This document shows positions 57,653-64,000 of a DNA stretch of 64,000 nucleotides, in pieces. Numbering within the stretch: the stretch's first letter is position 1; the number at the start of each line of letters is the position of its first letter. This DNA comes from Erythrobacter insulae (GTDB lineage Bacteria > Pseudomonadota > Alphaproteobacteria > Sphingomonadales > Sphingomonadaceae). The notes below the pieces were generated by a model. The model did no database searches and was not told the DNA's origin. It saw only the letters and a program-made list of their open reading frames with translations. Location: positions 2,484,501 through 2,548,500 of the forward strand of contig NZ_VHJK01000001.1 in the NCBI RefSeq assembly GCF_007004095.1. The letters run 5' to 3'. Made by a program: the position numbers and the translations under genes.

Positions 57653-59419
57653 TCAGCGATTTAAATAGGCTGACCGCGTCCTAACCGGCTGAGGGAAGCT
57701 TGGCCACCGACCTTGCGCCAAAGCCCGGCGGCTCGGGCTGGGCACGCCTGCGGCGCGCTCATACATCCAGTAATTGCGCATGACGATCGCAACATAGCCG
57801 CGGGTTTCCCAATAGGGAATCGATTCCATCCAGAGCAACGGATCGTTCTGATCGTTAATTTCGGTGTTCCAGCGGGTTACGGGCGTAAGGCCGGCGTTGT
57901 AAGCCGCCATAATTTTGGGCAATTGACCGCCTGTCGATGGATGATCGCGCAGCATTTCGAGATGCTGCTGACCATAGGCGAGATTTACCTCTGGATCGTT
58001 GAGATCGGCATAGCTCGCGCCCAGGTTCAATCTGCGGTTATGGTCGCGTGCCGTGCCGGGCATGATCTGCATCAAACCGCGCGCATTGGCGGGGCTAACC
58101 GCTCCGGCGCGGAAATTGGACTCTTGCAGTGCGTGGGCAAAAGCCAGTGAAGGGTCAACGCGCCAGCCATTGCGCGGTTGCCAGCGCGCCACAGGGAAAC
58201 GCAAGGTTCCATCGCTGCGCTGACCGCGCGGTGCATTGTGCGCCATAAACAGCTGCGTCGCAGGCATGCCAAGCTCGCGGGCAAATCGCGACAGAGCATT
58301 GAAATTACGCGGATCACCCACGCGGGCCTGATACCGCAAGACTTCATCGGCAAGGGCGGGGCGGCCAATCTCCACGAGCGCCGCGGCAACCTTTACATTG
58401 TAGGTGTTTTCCAGTTCGCGCCAATCGCTTTTGGTGAATGGCTGCGGTGTCGCTGATCGTTCGAATTCCAATCCCAACTGGTCAGAGGCGAGCATTCCAT
58501 AAAGCGTCTCGTCATAGCGCGCCGCCGCTTCGAGATGGCCTTGAGCCTGGCCAGGTTCGCGGCACCGGACAAGCGAACGATGCGCCCAATAATGCGATGC
58601 TGATGTTAGTTCTGCATTGGTGGATTTTACGGCCGCACGGGCAAAAGCTTCCCCGGCAAGCGAGCAATAGCCCAGTCGCCATGCAGAAAGTCCGGCGACC
58701 CATTCGCCTTCTGCCACCCATGCGCCGCTGCCCTCGCCAACGGTTTCGGCCAGTTGCAGCGCGGCTGTGTCGTTGTTTTCAATGTAATAGCTCCAGGCGA
58801 CTTTTTGCCGCCATTCCGCGCGCGATTCCGCGCTCAGCTGTTCATCGATTTCAATCAGCAGCGAATGCGCGCCTGCGGGATCATCATTCTTGATCGAATC
58901 GAGAATGGCCGAGCGCGCCGATTCCGGCATTGTACCGTCATTGATGGATCGCGGGCGGATGCGTTTTGGTGCATAGGGCTGACGGCTGAAATTCTGCGTC
59001 TCGGCAAATTGAGGCAAGGCCTCTAACCCGCGTTTCGCGCCCATACGGCCCAGTTGTTCGGATTGTGGCAGATACACGCCAAGTTCGAACCAGTCGGCGA
59101 TCTGTTCGGCGCTTACCCGCGGGCTGTTGGCGTGAACGTAGAATTCGGCAAGCGCGGTTTGGTAAAGAACCGAGCTTTCGTGCTTGCTGAGCCGCTCGCG
59201 AACCTCATCCCAATTTTCGCGGTCGAGCGCGTTGAACAGCGCGGCGAAATGCTCGCGTTCTCGTTGCGACAAGACCTGCGGGATCGCATCACTTTGCGAT
59301 ACGCCCTGTCCGTAATGCGCCGCCATGCTCTGGCTTTGTGCCATTGCCGAACCACTTATCAGGCTGGCAGAGGCCAAACCCATCGCAACCATCCCGGATC
59401 GCAGCATTTTTATCGTCAT
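57653..59419 (-). CDS. Soluble-type lytic transglycosylase (Slt family)
   Basis: A 588-residue exported lytic transglycosylase. Signal peptide at 1-27 (ending AMAQ). A long helical, TPR-like superhelix precedes the catalytic domain (about 415-550), where the Glu in HALQESNFRAG is the expected catalytic acid, followed by GLMQIMPGTA and AYNAGLTPV. The enzyme cleaves peptidoglycan glycan strands, forming anhydro-muropeptides. ATG 59419 overlaps the UDG-like gene stop (ATGA). An upstream ATG at 59434 is also in frame. Confidence 0.93.
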   Translation of the reverse strand: MTIKMLRSGMVAMGLASASLISGSAMAQSQSMAAHYGQGVSQSDAIPQVLSQREREHFAALFNALDRENWDEVRERLSKHESSVLYQTALAEFYVHANSPRVSAEQIADWFELGVYLPQSEQLGRMGAKRGLEALPQFAETQNFSRQPYAPKRIRPRSINDGTMPESARSAILDSIKNDDPAGAHSLLIEIDEQLSAESRAEWRQKVAWSYYIENNDTAALQLAETVGEGSGAWVAEGEWVAGLSAWRLGYCSLAGEAFARAAVKSTNAELTSASHYWAHRSLVRCREPGQAQGHLEAAARYDETLYGMLASDQLGLEFERSATPQPFTKSDWRELENTYNVKVAAALVEIGRPALADEVLRYQARVGDPRNFNALSRFARELGMPATQLFMAHNAPRGQRSDGTLRFPVARWQPRNGWRVDPSLAFAHALQESNFRAGAVSPANARGLMQIMPGTARDHNRRLNLGASYADLNDPEVNLAYGQQHLEMLRDHPSTGGQLPKIMAAYNAGLTPVTRWNTEINDQNDPLLWMESIPYWETRGYVAIVMRNYWMYERAAGVPSPSRRALAQGRWPSFPQPVRTRSAYLNR

Positions 59420-60201
59420 TTCCCGGCCGACCATTCAATCCATCTCCGCCAAAATCTGGCTTTTAGGCGGGGCATAGACATCATCGCGTCCAAGCCTTCG
59501 CTACTCAGAAGCGGCGTGTTTACGGACCTATGGTTGATTTCACGTAAAGAAGTAAACTCTTGTGACCGGTCGTGCCCTAAAAACGGCAGAATGCTGGTTC
59601 CCAGAGCAATCAGCCGTTTTGGCGCGACAAGTCGGATATGCAGCGCGGTGACTTCATCCATCCCGCCGGTCGCAATCGCTGTGGTATCTGCCATCGGCGT
59701 GTGCCGGGGGAGCGCGGATGCGATGTAGGTATCGTCCTCGGCGTATCCCATCGCGGCGAGCATATTTGAAAGCAGTTTGCCTTGGTCGCCGGAAAGCAGG
59801 GTGTCGCGGTCGCTTTCTTCGGGATCGCAGACCAGCACCATCAGATCACACTGCGGTTTTCCGCGCGGTAAAATCCGGCCCTTTGTGCCAATGCCATCAA
59901 GACCGGGCGCCTCCATCCAGAACGTGTGGAATTGCTCAAGCGAGGCAGGCGGCGAATCGCCCAGCAGATCGACGCGCTGAACACTTGGCGCGGCAATCTG
60001 TTTGTTTTCCGGATTTTGCTCTGCGTTTGCAGGATTGTCTCCATCCTGCCTTTGATCGGGTTTGCGGGCGGGCTCTATAACCTCTTCGTCAGTCAACCAA
60101 GCCGTAGCGTCATCGGTGAAATCCATGTCCACACCCGCATTGCTCCACCATTCAATAGTGGCGGCCAGATCGCGGGCAGAAGGGGTGGTGTGGGCGTTCA
60201 T
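59416..60201 (-). CDS. Uracil-DNA glycosylase superfamily-like protein, degenerate
   Basis: A 261-residue protein with a UDG-superfamily core at about residues 110-250 (CDLMVLVCDPEESDRDTLLSG, YIASALPRH, RLIALGTSILPFLG). The four-cysteine iron-sulfur cluster of family 4/5 enzymes is absent: only two cysteines occur in the protein. The usual GEAPG active loop reads CDPEES, and the C-terminal HPS-type loop is not recognisable. It is probably catalytically altered. The N terminus (about 1-90) is variable and low complexity. It is coupled to the transglycosylase gene. Confidence 0.75.
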   Translation of the reverse strand: MNAHTTPSARDLAATIEWWSNAGVDMDFTDDATAWLTDEEVIEPARKPDQRQDGDNPANAEQNPENKQIAAPSVQRVDLLGDSPPASLEQFHTFWMEAPGLDGIGTKGRILPRGKPQCDLMVLVCDPEESDRDTLLSGDQGKLLSNMLAAMGYAEDDTYIASALPRHTPMADTTAIATGGMDEVTALHIRLVAPKRLIALGTSILPFLGHDRSQEFTSLREINHRSVNTPLLSSEGLDAMMSMPRLKARFWRRWIEWSAGK

Positions 60202-60303
60202 CAGATTGAAGGCAGGTCTTGACTGCGCAAACCCCAGTTAGCAAGTGGAACATTGATAGAGAGCGGCGCGGCACTCGCGCCCAAGCCAAGGGTAGAAGAG
60301 CGC

Positions 60304-61950
60304 ATGTCCGAACGTGAATCAATGCCTTGCGATGTCGTTATCGTCGGCGGCGGCCCAGCGGGCCTTTCCGCAGCGATCCGGCTGAAGCAAATCAACGAAG
60401 AACTCGAAGTCGTTGTCCTTGAAAAAGGCTCCGAAATCGGCGCGCACATTCTTTCTGGCGCGGTTGTAGACCCCAAAGCGCTCGATGAACTGTTCCCTGA
60501 CTGGCGCGACATGGATTGCCCGATGGCAGAAACTCCGGTGACAGATAACTGGCACTGGAACATGTCGAAAACCGGCAAGAGCTCTATCCCACACATCATC
60601 ATGCCGCCTCTCATGAGCAATAATGGCTGCTATACCGGCTCGCTGGGCAATATGACCCGCTGGTTGGGCGAACAGGCCGAGGGCATGGGCGTTATGGTAT
60701 TCCCGGGCTTCCCGGCGAATGAAGTCATGTTCGACGATGATGGCAATGTTCGCGGAGTGATCACTCAGGACATGGGTATTGCGGCGGATGGTTCGAAAAA
60801 GCCGGATTTTCAGCCGGGCATGGAAATCGAAGCAAAATACACTGTATTTGCCGAAGGCGCGCGCGGTTCGCTGACCAAGGAAATGAAAGCGAAGTTCGAC
60901 CTTGAGGCGAATTGCGAGCCGCAGGTTTATGGCCTCGGTATCAAGGAACTTTGGGATATTGACCCCAAGAAACATGTTCCCGGCCGCGTGATCCACACGC
61001 AAGGCTGGCCGCTTACGGAAAGTGACAGCTGGGGCGGGGGCTTTCTCTACCATCAGGCTGGCGGTCAGGTTGCGCTCGGTTTCGTGACTGCGCTTGATTA
61101 CAAAAACCCATGGGTTTCGCCGTATCAGGAATTTCAGCGCTGGAAACAGCACCCGGCGATCCGTGAAATCATCGAAGGCGGTAAACGCGTCGCCTATGGC
61201 GCGCGCGCCATTAACGAGGGCGGCTGGCAGTCTGTGCCAAAGCTCGCATTTCCGGGCGGCGCTTTGATCGGATGTGCGGCCGGTTTCGTAAATGTGCCGC
61301 GCATCAAAGGCAGCCACACCGCCATGAAAAGCGGTATGCTGGCAGCAGAAAGCATCGCTGCGGCGGTGGCCGCCGGTCACGAGAAAACCGAACTTTCCGA
61401 TTACGATAGCGCGGTTCGCTCAAGCTGGATCGCGGACGAGCTGAAACTGGTCCAGAATGCAGAGCCTGCGGTCGCGAAATATGGCGGCGATATCGGCACC
61501 ATGCTGGCGGGCGTCGATATGTGGATGCGCACGCTTAAGATTGGCCTGCCAATTGCGATGAAGCACCACGCCGATTACACCATGACGGGCCGCGCGGACC
61601 TTTATCCGAAGATCGACTATCCGAAACCCGATGGCGAGATCAGCTTTGACCGCCTGACGAACGTCGCGTTCAGCTACACCAACCACGCAGAGGACCAGCC
61701 GGTCCATTTGCAGGTCCAGGACATCGGCCTTCAGAAGAACAGCGAGCTGGACGTATTCGGCGGACCATCAGCACGCTATTGCCCGGCGGGCGTTTACGAG
61801 TGGGTTCAGGAGGAGGGCGCAGAGCCCAAATTCGTGATCAACTCGCAAAACTGCGTCCACTGCAAAACCTGCGACATCAAAGACCCGAACCAGAACATCA
61901 ACTGGGTCACGCCGGAAGGTGGCGGCGGGCCTAACTATCCGAATATGTGA
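60304..61950 (+). CDS. etfD: Electron transfer flavoprotein-ubiquinone oxidoreductase
   Basis: A 548-residue membrane-associated flavoprotein that passes electrons from ETF (fatty and amino acid oxidation) to ubiquinone. The N-terminal FAD loop is VVIVGGGPAGLSAA. The 4Fe-4S site near the C terminus has four cysteines, in RYCPAG and QNCVHCKTCDIKDP. ATG 60304 has an AGAAGAG site; an ATG at 60253 is upstream. Its last bases overlap the small gene at 61947 (GTGA). Confidence 0.96.
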   Translation: MSERESMPCDVVIVGGGPAGLSAAIRLKQINEELEVVVLEKGSEIGAHILSGAVVDPKALDELFPDWRDMDCPMAETPVTDNWHWNMSKTGKSSIPHIIMPPLMSNNGCYTGSLGNMTRWLGEQAEGMGVMVFPGFPANEVMFDDDGNVRGVITQDMGIAADGSKKPDFQPGMEIEAKYTVFAEGARGSLTKEMKAKFDLEANCEPQVYGLGIKELWDIDPKKHVPGRVIHTQGWPLTESDSWGGGFLYHQAGGQVALGFVTALDYKNPWVSPYQEFQRWKQHPAIREIIEGGKRVAYGARAINEGGWQSVPKLAFPGGALIGCAAGFVNVPRIKGSHTAMKSGMLAAESIAAAVAAGHEKTELSDYDSAVRSSWIADELKLVQNAEPAVAKYGGDIGTMLAGVDMWMRTLKIGLPIAMKHHADYTMTGRADLYPKIDYPKPDGEISFDRLTNVAFSYTNHAEDQPVHLQVQDIGLQKNSELDVFGGPSARYCPAGVYEWVQEEGAEPKFVINSQNCVHCKTCDIKDPNQNINWVTPEGGGGPNYPNM

Positions 61951-62243
61951 TCAGCGTGGGTGACGGGGCCTACAATAAACTTCAGCATGAATTGTGTGTT
62001 GGGATGGGTTTTTGCGGCGGTTTAGCTGACGGCAAACCATCCCACGTTGATGATTTCATTCCCGAAGGCGGCGTTGTCACCGTTGACCAATTTATTCAGT
62101 TACTTTTCCAAGCGGAAGGCGATGGATACCCAGCCAATTATGATGCGAAACAATCTCCGCAGTACGAGGAATTGAAACGCATTTTTGTTGAGCAAATGGG
62201 TGCCGTTTCGGTCAACGCCTCTCGCTTGAAGTGGGATGTATAG
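61947..62243 (+). CDS. Small protein of unknown function
   Basis: A 98-residue ORF that starts at a GTG overlapping the ETF-QO stop (GTGA) and ends five bases before the ispE start chosen here. No known domain. Codon third positions are richer in A/T than in the genes around it, which may mean a later insertion into the operon. Coupling and an uninterrupted frame make it plausibly real. Confidence 0.6.
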   Translation: MISVGDGAYNKLQHELCVGMGFCGGLADGKPSHVDDFIPEGGVVTVDQFIQLLFQAEGDGYPANYDAKQSPQYEELKRIFVEQMGAVSVNASRLKWDV

Positions 62244-62248
62244 ATAGG

Positions 62249-63061
62249 GTGACCATCACCGAAACCGCTTTCGCCAAGATCAATCTCGCGCTGCATGTCC
62301 GCAAGCGGCGCGAGGATGGCTATCACGAGCTTGAGACGCTCTTTGCCTTTGTCGATGCGGGCGACACTCTGAGCGCCCGCGCGGCGGATCAGGACTGTGT
62401 GAGCACCGTGGGCGAGTTCGCAGGCGGTATCGACAATCCGTTCGACAATTTGGTGAGCAAGGCGCTCGGCTTGTTGCCGCGTTCGGGCGGTCTCGACATT
62501 ACCCTCGAAAAGAAACTGCCGGTTGCCGCTGGTCTGGGCGGCGGGTCAGCCGATGCGGGCGCGCTGTTCCGCATTGTAGAACAAGCCCACGGCCTTCCCG
62601 ATGATTGGCAGGAGCGCGCGGCAAAGCTCGGCGCCGACGTGCCGTGCTGTGTGCGCAGCGAAACAGTAGTCGGAAGGGGCACTGGCACCGAACTGGAACC
62701 CATCGAAAGCGATCTGGGCGGAATGGCTGTCCTGCTCCTCAACCCGCGCGTTCCGGTTTCCACTGGCCCCGTGTTCGCGGCATGGGACGGCAGGGATCGC
62801 GGCGCGCTGCCCGAGGGTAACGCTCGCCAAATCGCGCAATCAGGCCGCAACGACCTGCGCGATCCTGCCATCGCAATCTGCCCGCAAATTGCCGATGTTC
62901 TGGCCGAGCTGGAACACGATGCGCCATGGAAATTTGAAATGTCGGGATCAGGGGCCACATGTTTTGCGTTGTATGAACAAACCACAGCGCGCGATGAAGC
63001 CGCGCGCCGGATTGCAAAGGCGCATCCGCAGTGGTGGCAAATGACGGGGAAACTTAGATGA
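62249..63061 (+). CDS. ispE: 4-diphosphocytidyl-2-C-methyl-D-erythritol kinase IspE
   Basis: A 270-residue GHMP kinase of the MEP isoprenoid pathway. The substrate-side AKINLALHVRKRREDGYHEL, the ATP loop LPVAAGLGGGSADAGA and the C-terminal MSGSGATCFALY match. The start is GTG 62249; a GTG at 62231 would overlap the upstream small gene. The stop overlaps the next gene's ATG (ATGA). Confidence 0.95.
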   Translation: MTITETAFAKINLALHVRKRREDGYHELETLFAFVDAGDTLSARAADQDCVSTVGEFAGGIDNPFDNLVSKALGLLPRSGGLDITLEKKLPVAAGLGGGSADAGALFRIVEQAHGLPDDWQERAAKLGADVPCCVRSETVVGRGTGTELEPIESDLGGMAVLLLNPRVPVSTGPVFAAWDGRDRGALPEGNARQIAQSGRNDLRDPAIAICPQIADVLAELEHDAPWKFEMSGSGATCFALYEQTTARDEAARRIAKAHPQWWQMTGKLR

Positions 63062-63780
63062 TCGATGGACTTCCATACCGACAAGTCGGCGAACCCAAGC
63101 GCGGGGGACTTGTCTGTGTGGCCGATCATGCATCCAATTTTGTGCCTGATGATATTCCGCTGGGCATCACGAAAAAGCTGCTGGATACCCATGTTGCCGT
63201 CGATATCGGTGTGGCCGGCGTGGCAGAACGGATGGCACGGCGGCACGATATCCCAGCGCATCTGGCTATGGTCAGCCGCCTCGTCGTGGACCTCCACCGT
63301 GAAGAAGATCACCCGGCTGTTGTCCCGACCGAAAGCGACGGGCACTTGATCCCCGGCAATATCGGCGCAGATGTCGAAGCGCGGCTCAAAAAATATTACC
63401 GTCCGTATCACACCGCGTTGGAAAAATGGCTGGAGCAGGCCGAACCGGCGCTCATCATTTCGCTGCACAGTTTTACGCCGAAACTGGAAACCAGCGATGA
63501 AGAGCGGCCGTGGGAAATCGCGCTTCTGCACAATCAGGATGATCGCGCCGCGCGCCACGCCATCCGGTTGTTCGGGGAGCTGGGCCTGACGGTCGGGGAT
63601 AATGTCCCGTATTCGGGCAAACAGCTCAATGCGACGATGAACCGTCACGCAGAAGCGCATGGGCGCCATTATTGCGCAATCGAGGTGCGTCAGGACCTGA
63701 TCATGACGCGCGCACAGCAATCACGCTTTGCCGCAATGATCGCAGACGTATGCGGAAGGGTTGCGCTCGCGCTCGACTAA
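63058..63780 (+). CDS. N-formylglutamate amidohydrolase
   Basis: A 240-residue zinc hydrolase of the FGase/HutG family, related to the last step of one histidine degradation route. Visible: CVADHASNFVP, SRLVVDLHREEDHP, IPGNIG and IISLHSFTP carrying the metal-site residues. No hut genes are adjacent, so the physiological substrate may differ. Its start overlaps ispE by four bases. Confidence 0.9.
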   Translation: MIDGLPYRQVGEPKRGGLVCVADHASNFVPDDIPLGITKKLLDTHVAVDIGVAGVAERMARRHDIPAHLAMVSRLVVDLHREEDHPAVVPTESDGHLIPGNIGADVEARLKKYYRPYHTALEKWLEQAEPALIISLHSFTPKLETSDEERPWEIALLHNQDDRAARHAIRLFGELGLTVGDNVPYSGKQLNATMNRHAEAHGRHYCAIEVRQDLIMTRAQQSRFAAMIADVCGRVALALD

Positions 63781-63789
63781 CGGCAGTGC

Positions 63790-63819
63790 TGTTTCCCGAA
63801 TTAAGCCTTACGGGAAACA
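63790..63819. other. Hairpin directly before ilvD
   Basis: A perfect 9-base stem (63790-63798 with 63811-63819) with a 12-base loop. It ends two bases before the ilvD ATG, so it could end the upstream transcript or sequester the ribosome site. No T run follows. Confidence 0.5.
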
Positions 63820-63821
63820 AT

Positions 63822-64000
63822 ATGTCGTTCGATAAATCGAAATTGCCCAGCCGCCACGTCTCTGTCGGACCGGAGCGCGCGCCGCACCGCTCCTATTATT
63901 ACGCCATGGGCATGACGGAAGAAGAGATCGCGCGCCCTTTTGTGGCGGTGGCGAGTGCCGGCAATGACAGCGCGCCGTGCAACACCACGCTTGATCCGCA
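63822..64000 (+). CDS. ilvD: Dihydroxy-acid dehydratase IlvD, 3' partial
   Basis: The first 59 codons of a gene cut by the window end. The N terminus KLPSRHVSVGPERAPHRSYY with YAMGMTEEEIARPF and the first cluster cysteine in APCN match IlvD, a branched-chain amino acid and pantothenate pathway enzyme holding an iron-sulfur cluster. The usual WNE segment before APCN reads GNDS here. Later motifs are outside the window. Confidence 0.9.
   Translation, partial: MSFDKSKLPSRHVSVGPERAPHRSYYYAMGMTEEEIARPFVAVASAGNDSAPCNTTLDP

Noticed and set aside
62389..63720. Antisense 443-codon open frame across ispE and the amidohydrolase gene
   Set aside because: Runs across two confirmed sense genes and shows no recognisable domain; shadow frame.

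Overview
This window looks like chromosomal DNA of an alphaproteobacterium of the order Sphingomonadales, most likely an Erythrobacter-type marine or aquatic organism. The inference rests on protein style (SdhA, PPi-dependent phosphofructokinase, CopA/CopB, B3 metallo-beta-lactamase, the bamD-recN-ligA order), moderately high GC and long antisense shadow ORFs. No 16S, tRNA or other RNA gene was seen to confirm it. I found no prophage, insertion sequence, CRISPR array or plasmid origin. Genes are packed tightly, with many 1-11 base overlaps, and no gene-free gap exceeds 300 bases.

Layout. 1-3.2 kb: two tandem c-di-GMP proteins with EAL and PilZ domains (the first cut by the window edge). 3.3-5.1 kb: lepA. 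5.2-8.4 kb: copper module, copA-copB divergent from a CsoR-type repressor with a palindromic operator between them. 8.4-9.1 kb: an HTH protein resembling a terminase small subunit. 9.3-15.5 kb: bamD, recN, two small unknowns, ligA and a CinA/PncC-like gene. 15.5-19.5 kb, minus strand: an SDR, then a chain of overlapping genes (SDR, B3 metallo-beta-lactamase, prmA, DUF2459). 19.6-22.2 kb: sdhC-sdhD-sdhA without an adjacent sdhB. 22.4-24.9 kb: a secreted C13 (legumain-like) peptidase, convergent with an unusual phytase-like/cyclophilin fusion. 25-29.6 kb: BlaI repressor, M56 (BlaR1-like) peptidase, CreD and a zinc peptidase, with paired BlaI-type boxes upstream of blaI.

29.7-38.8 kb: 3-hydroxybutyrate dehydrogenase, M28 peptidase, guaB, an rRNA m5C methyltransferase, a TPR protein, GST, rppH, a hormone-sensitive-lipase-type esterase and a DUF457 membrane protein. 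38.8-42.7 kb: photolyase, cyclopropane fatty acid synthase, a serine beta-lactamase-fold lipoprotein. 42.7-51.7 kb: a PilZ protein, SDR, purF, lolC-lolD, glutathione peroxidase, dnaE. 51.7-57.6 kb: a small membrane protein, acyl-CoA ligase, DUF411 and DUF1330 proteins, PPi-PFK, a PA0069-type radical SAM protein, moaB. 57.7-64 kb: lytic transglycosylase, UDG-like protein, ETF-ubiquinone oxidoreductase, a small unknown, ispE, N-formylglutamate amidohydrolase and the start of ilvD.

Themes. Cell-envelope and beta-lactam stress recurs (BlaI/M56/CreD, B3 enzyme, class C-like lipoprotein, lytic transglycosylase, BamD, LolCD). Copper handling (CopA, CopB, CsoR, DUF411) and c-di-GMP binding (three PilZ proteins) also recur. 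Several enzymes have lost canonical catalytic or metal-binding residues: the second EAL domain, the CinA-like protein, the DnaE PHP domain and the UDG-like protein. The candidates most worth following up are the phytase-like/cyclophilin fusion facing the BlaI boxes, the M56 protein with a non-PBP C-terminal domain, and the legumain-like peptidase.
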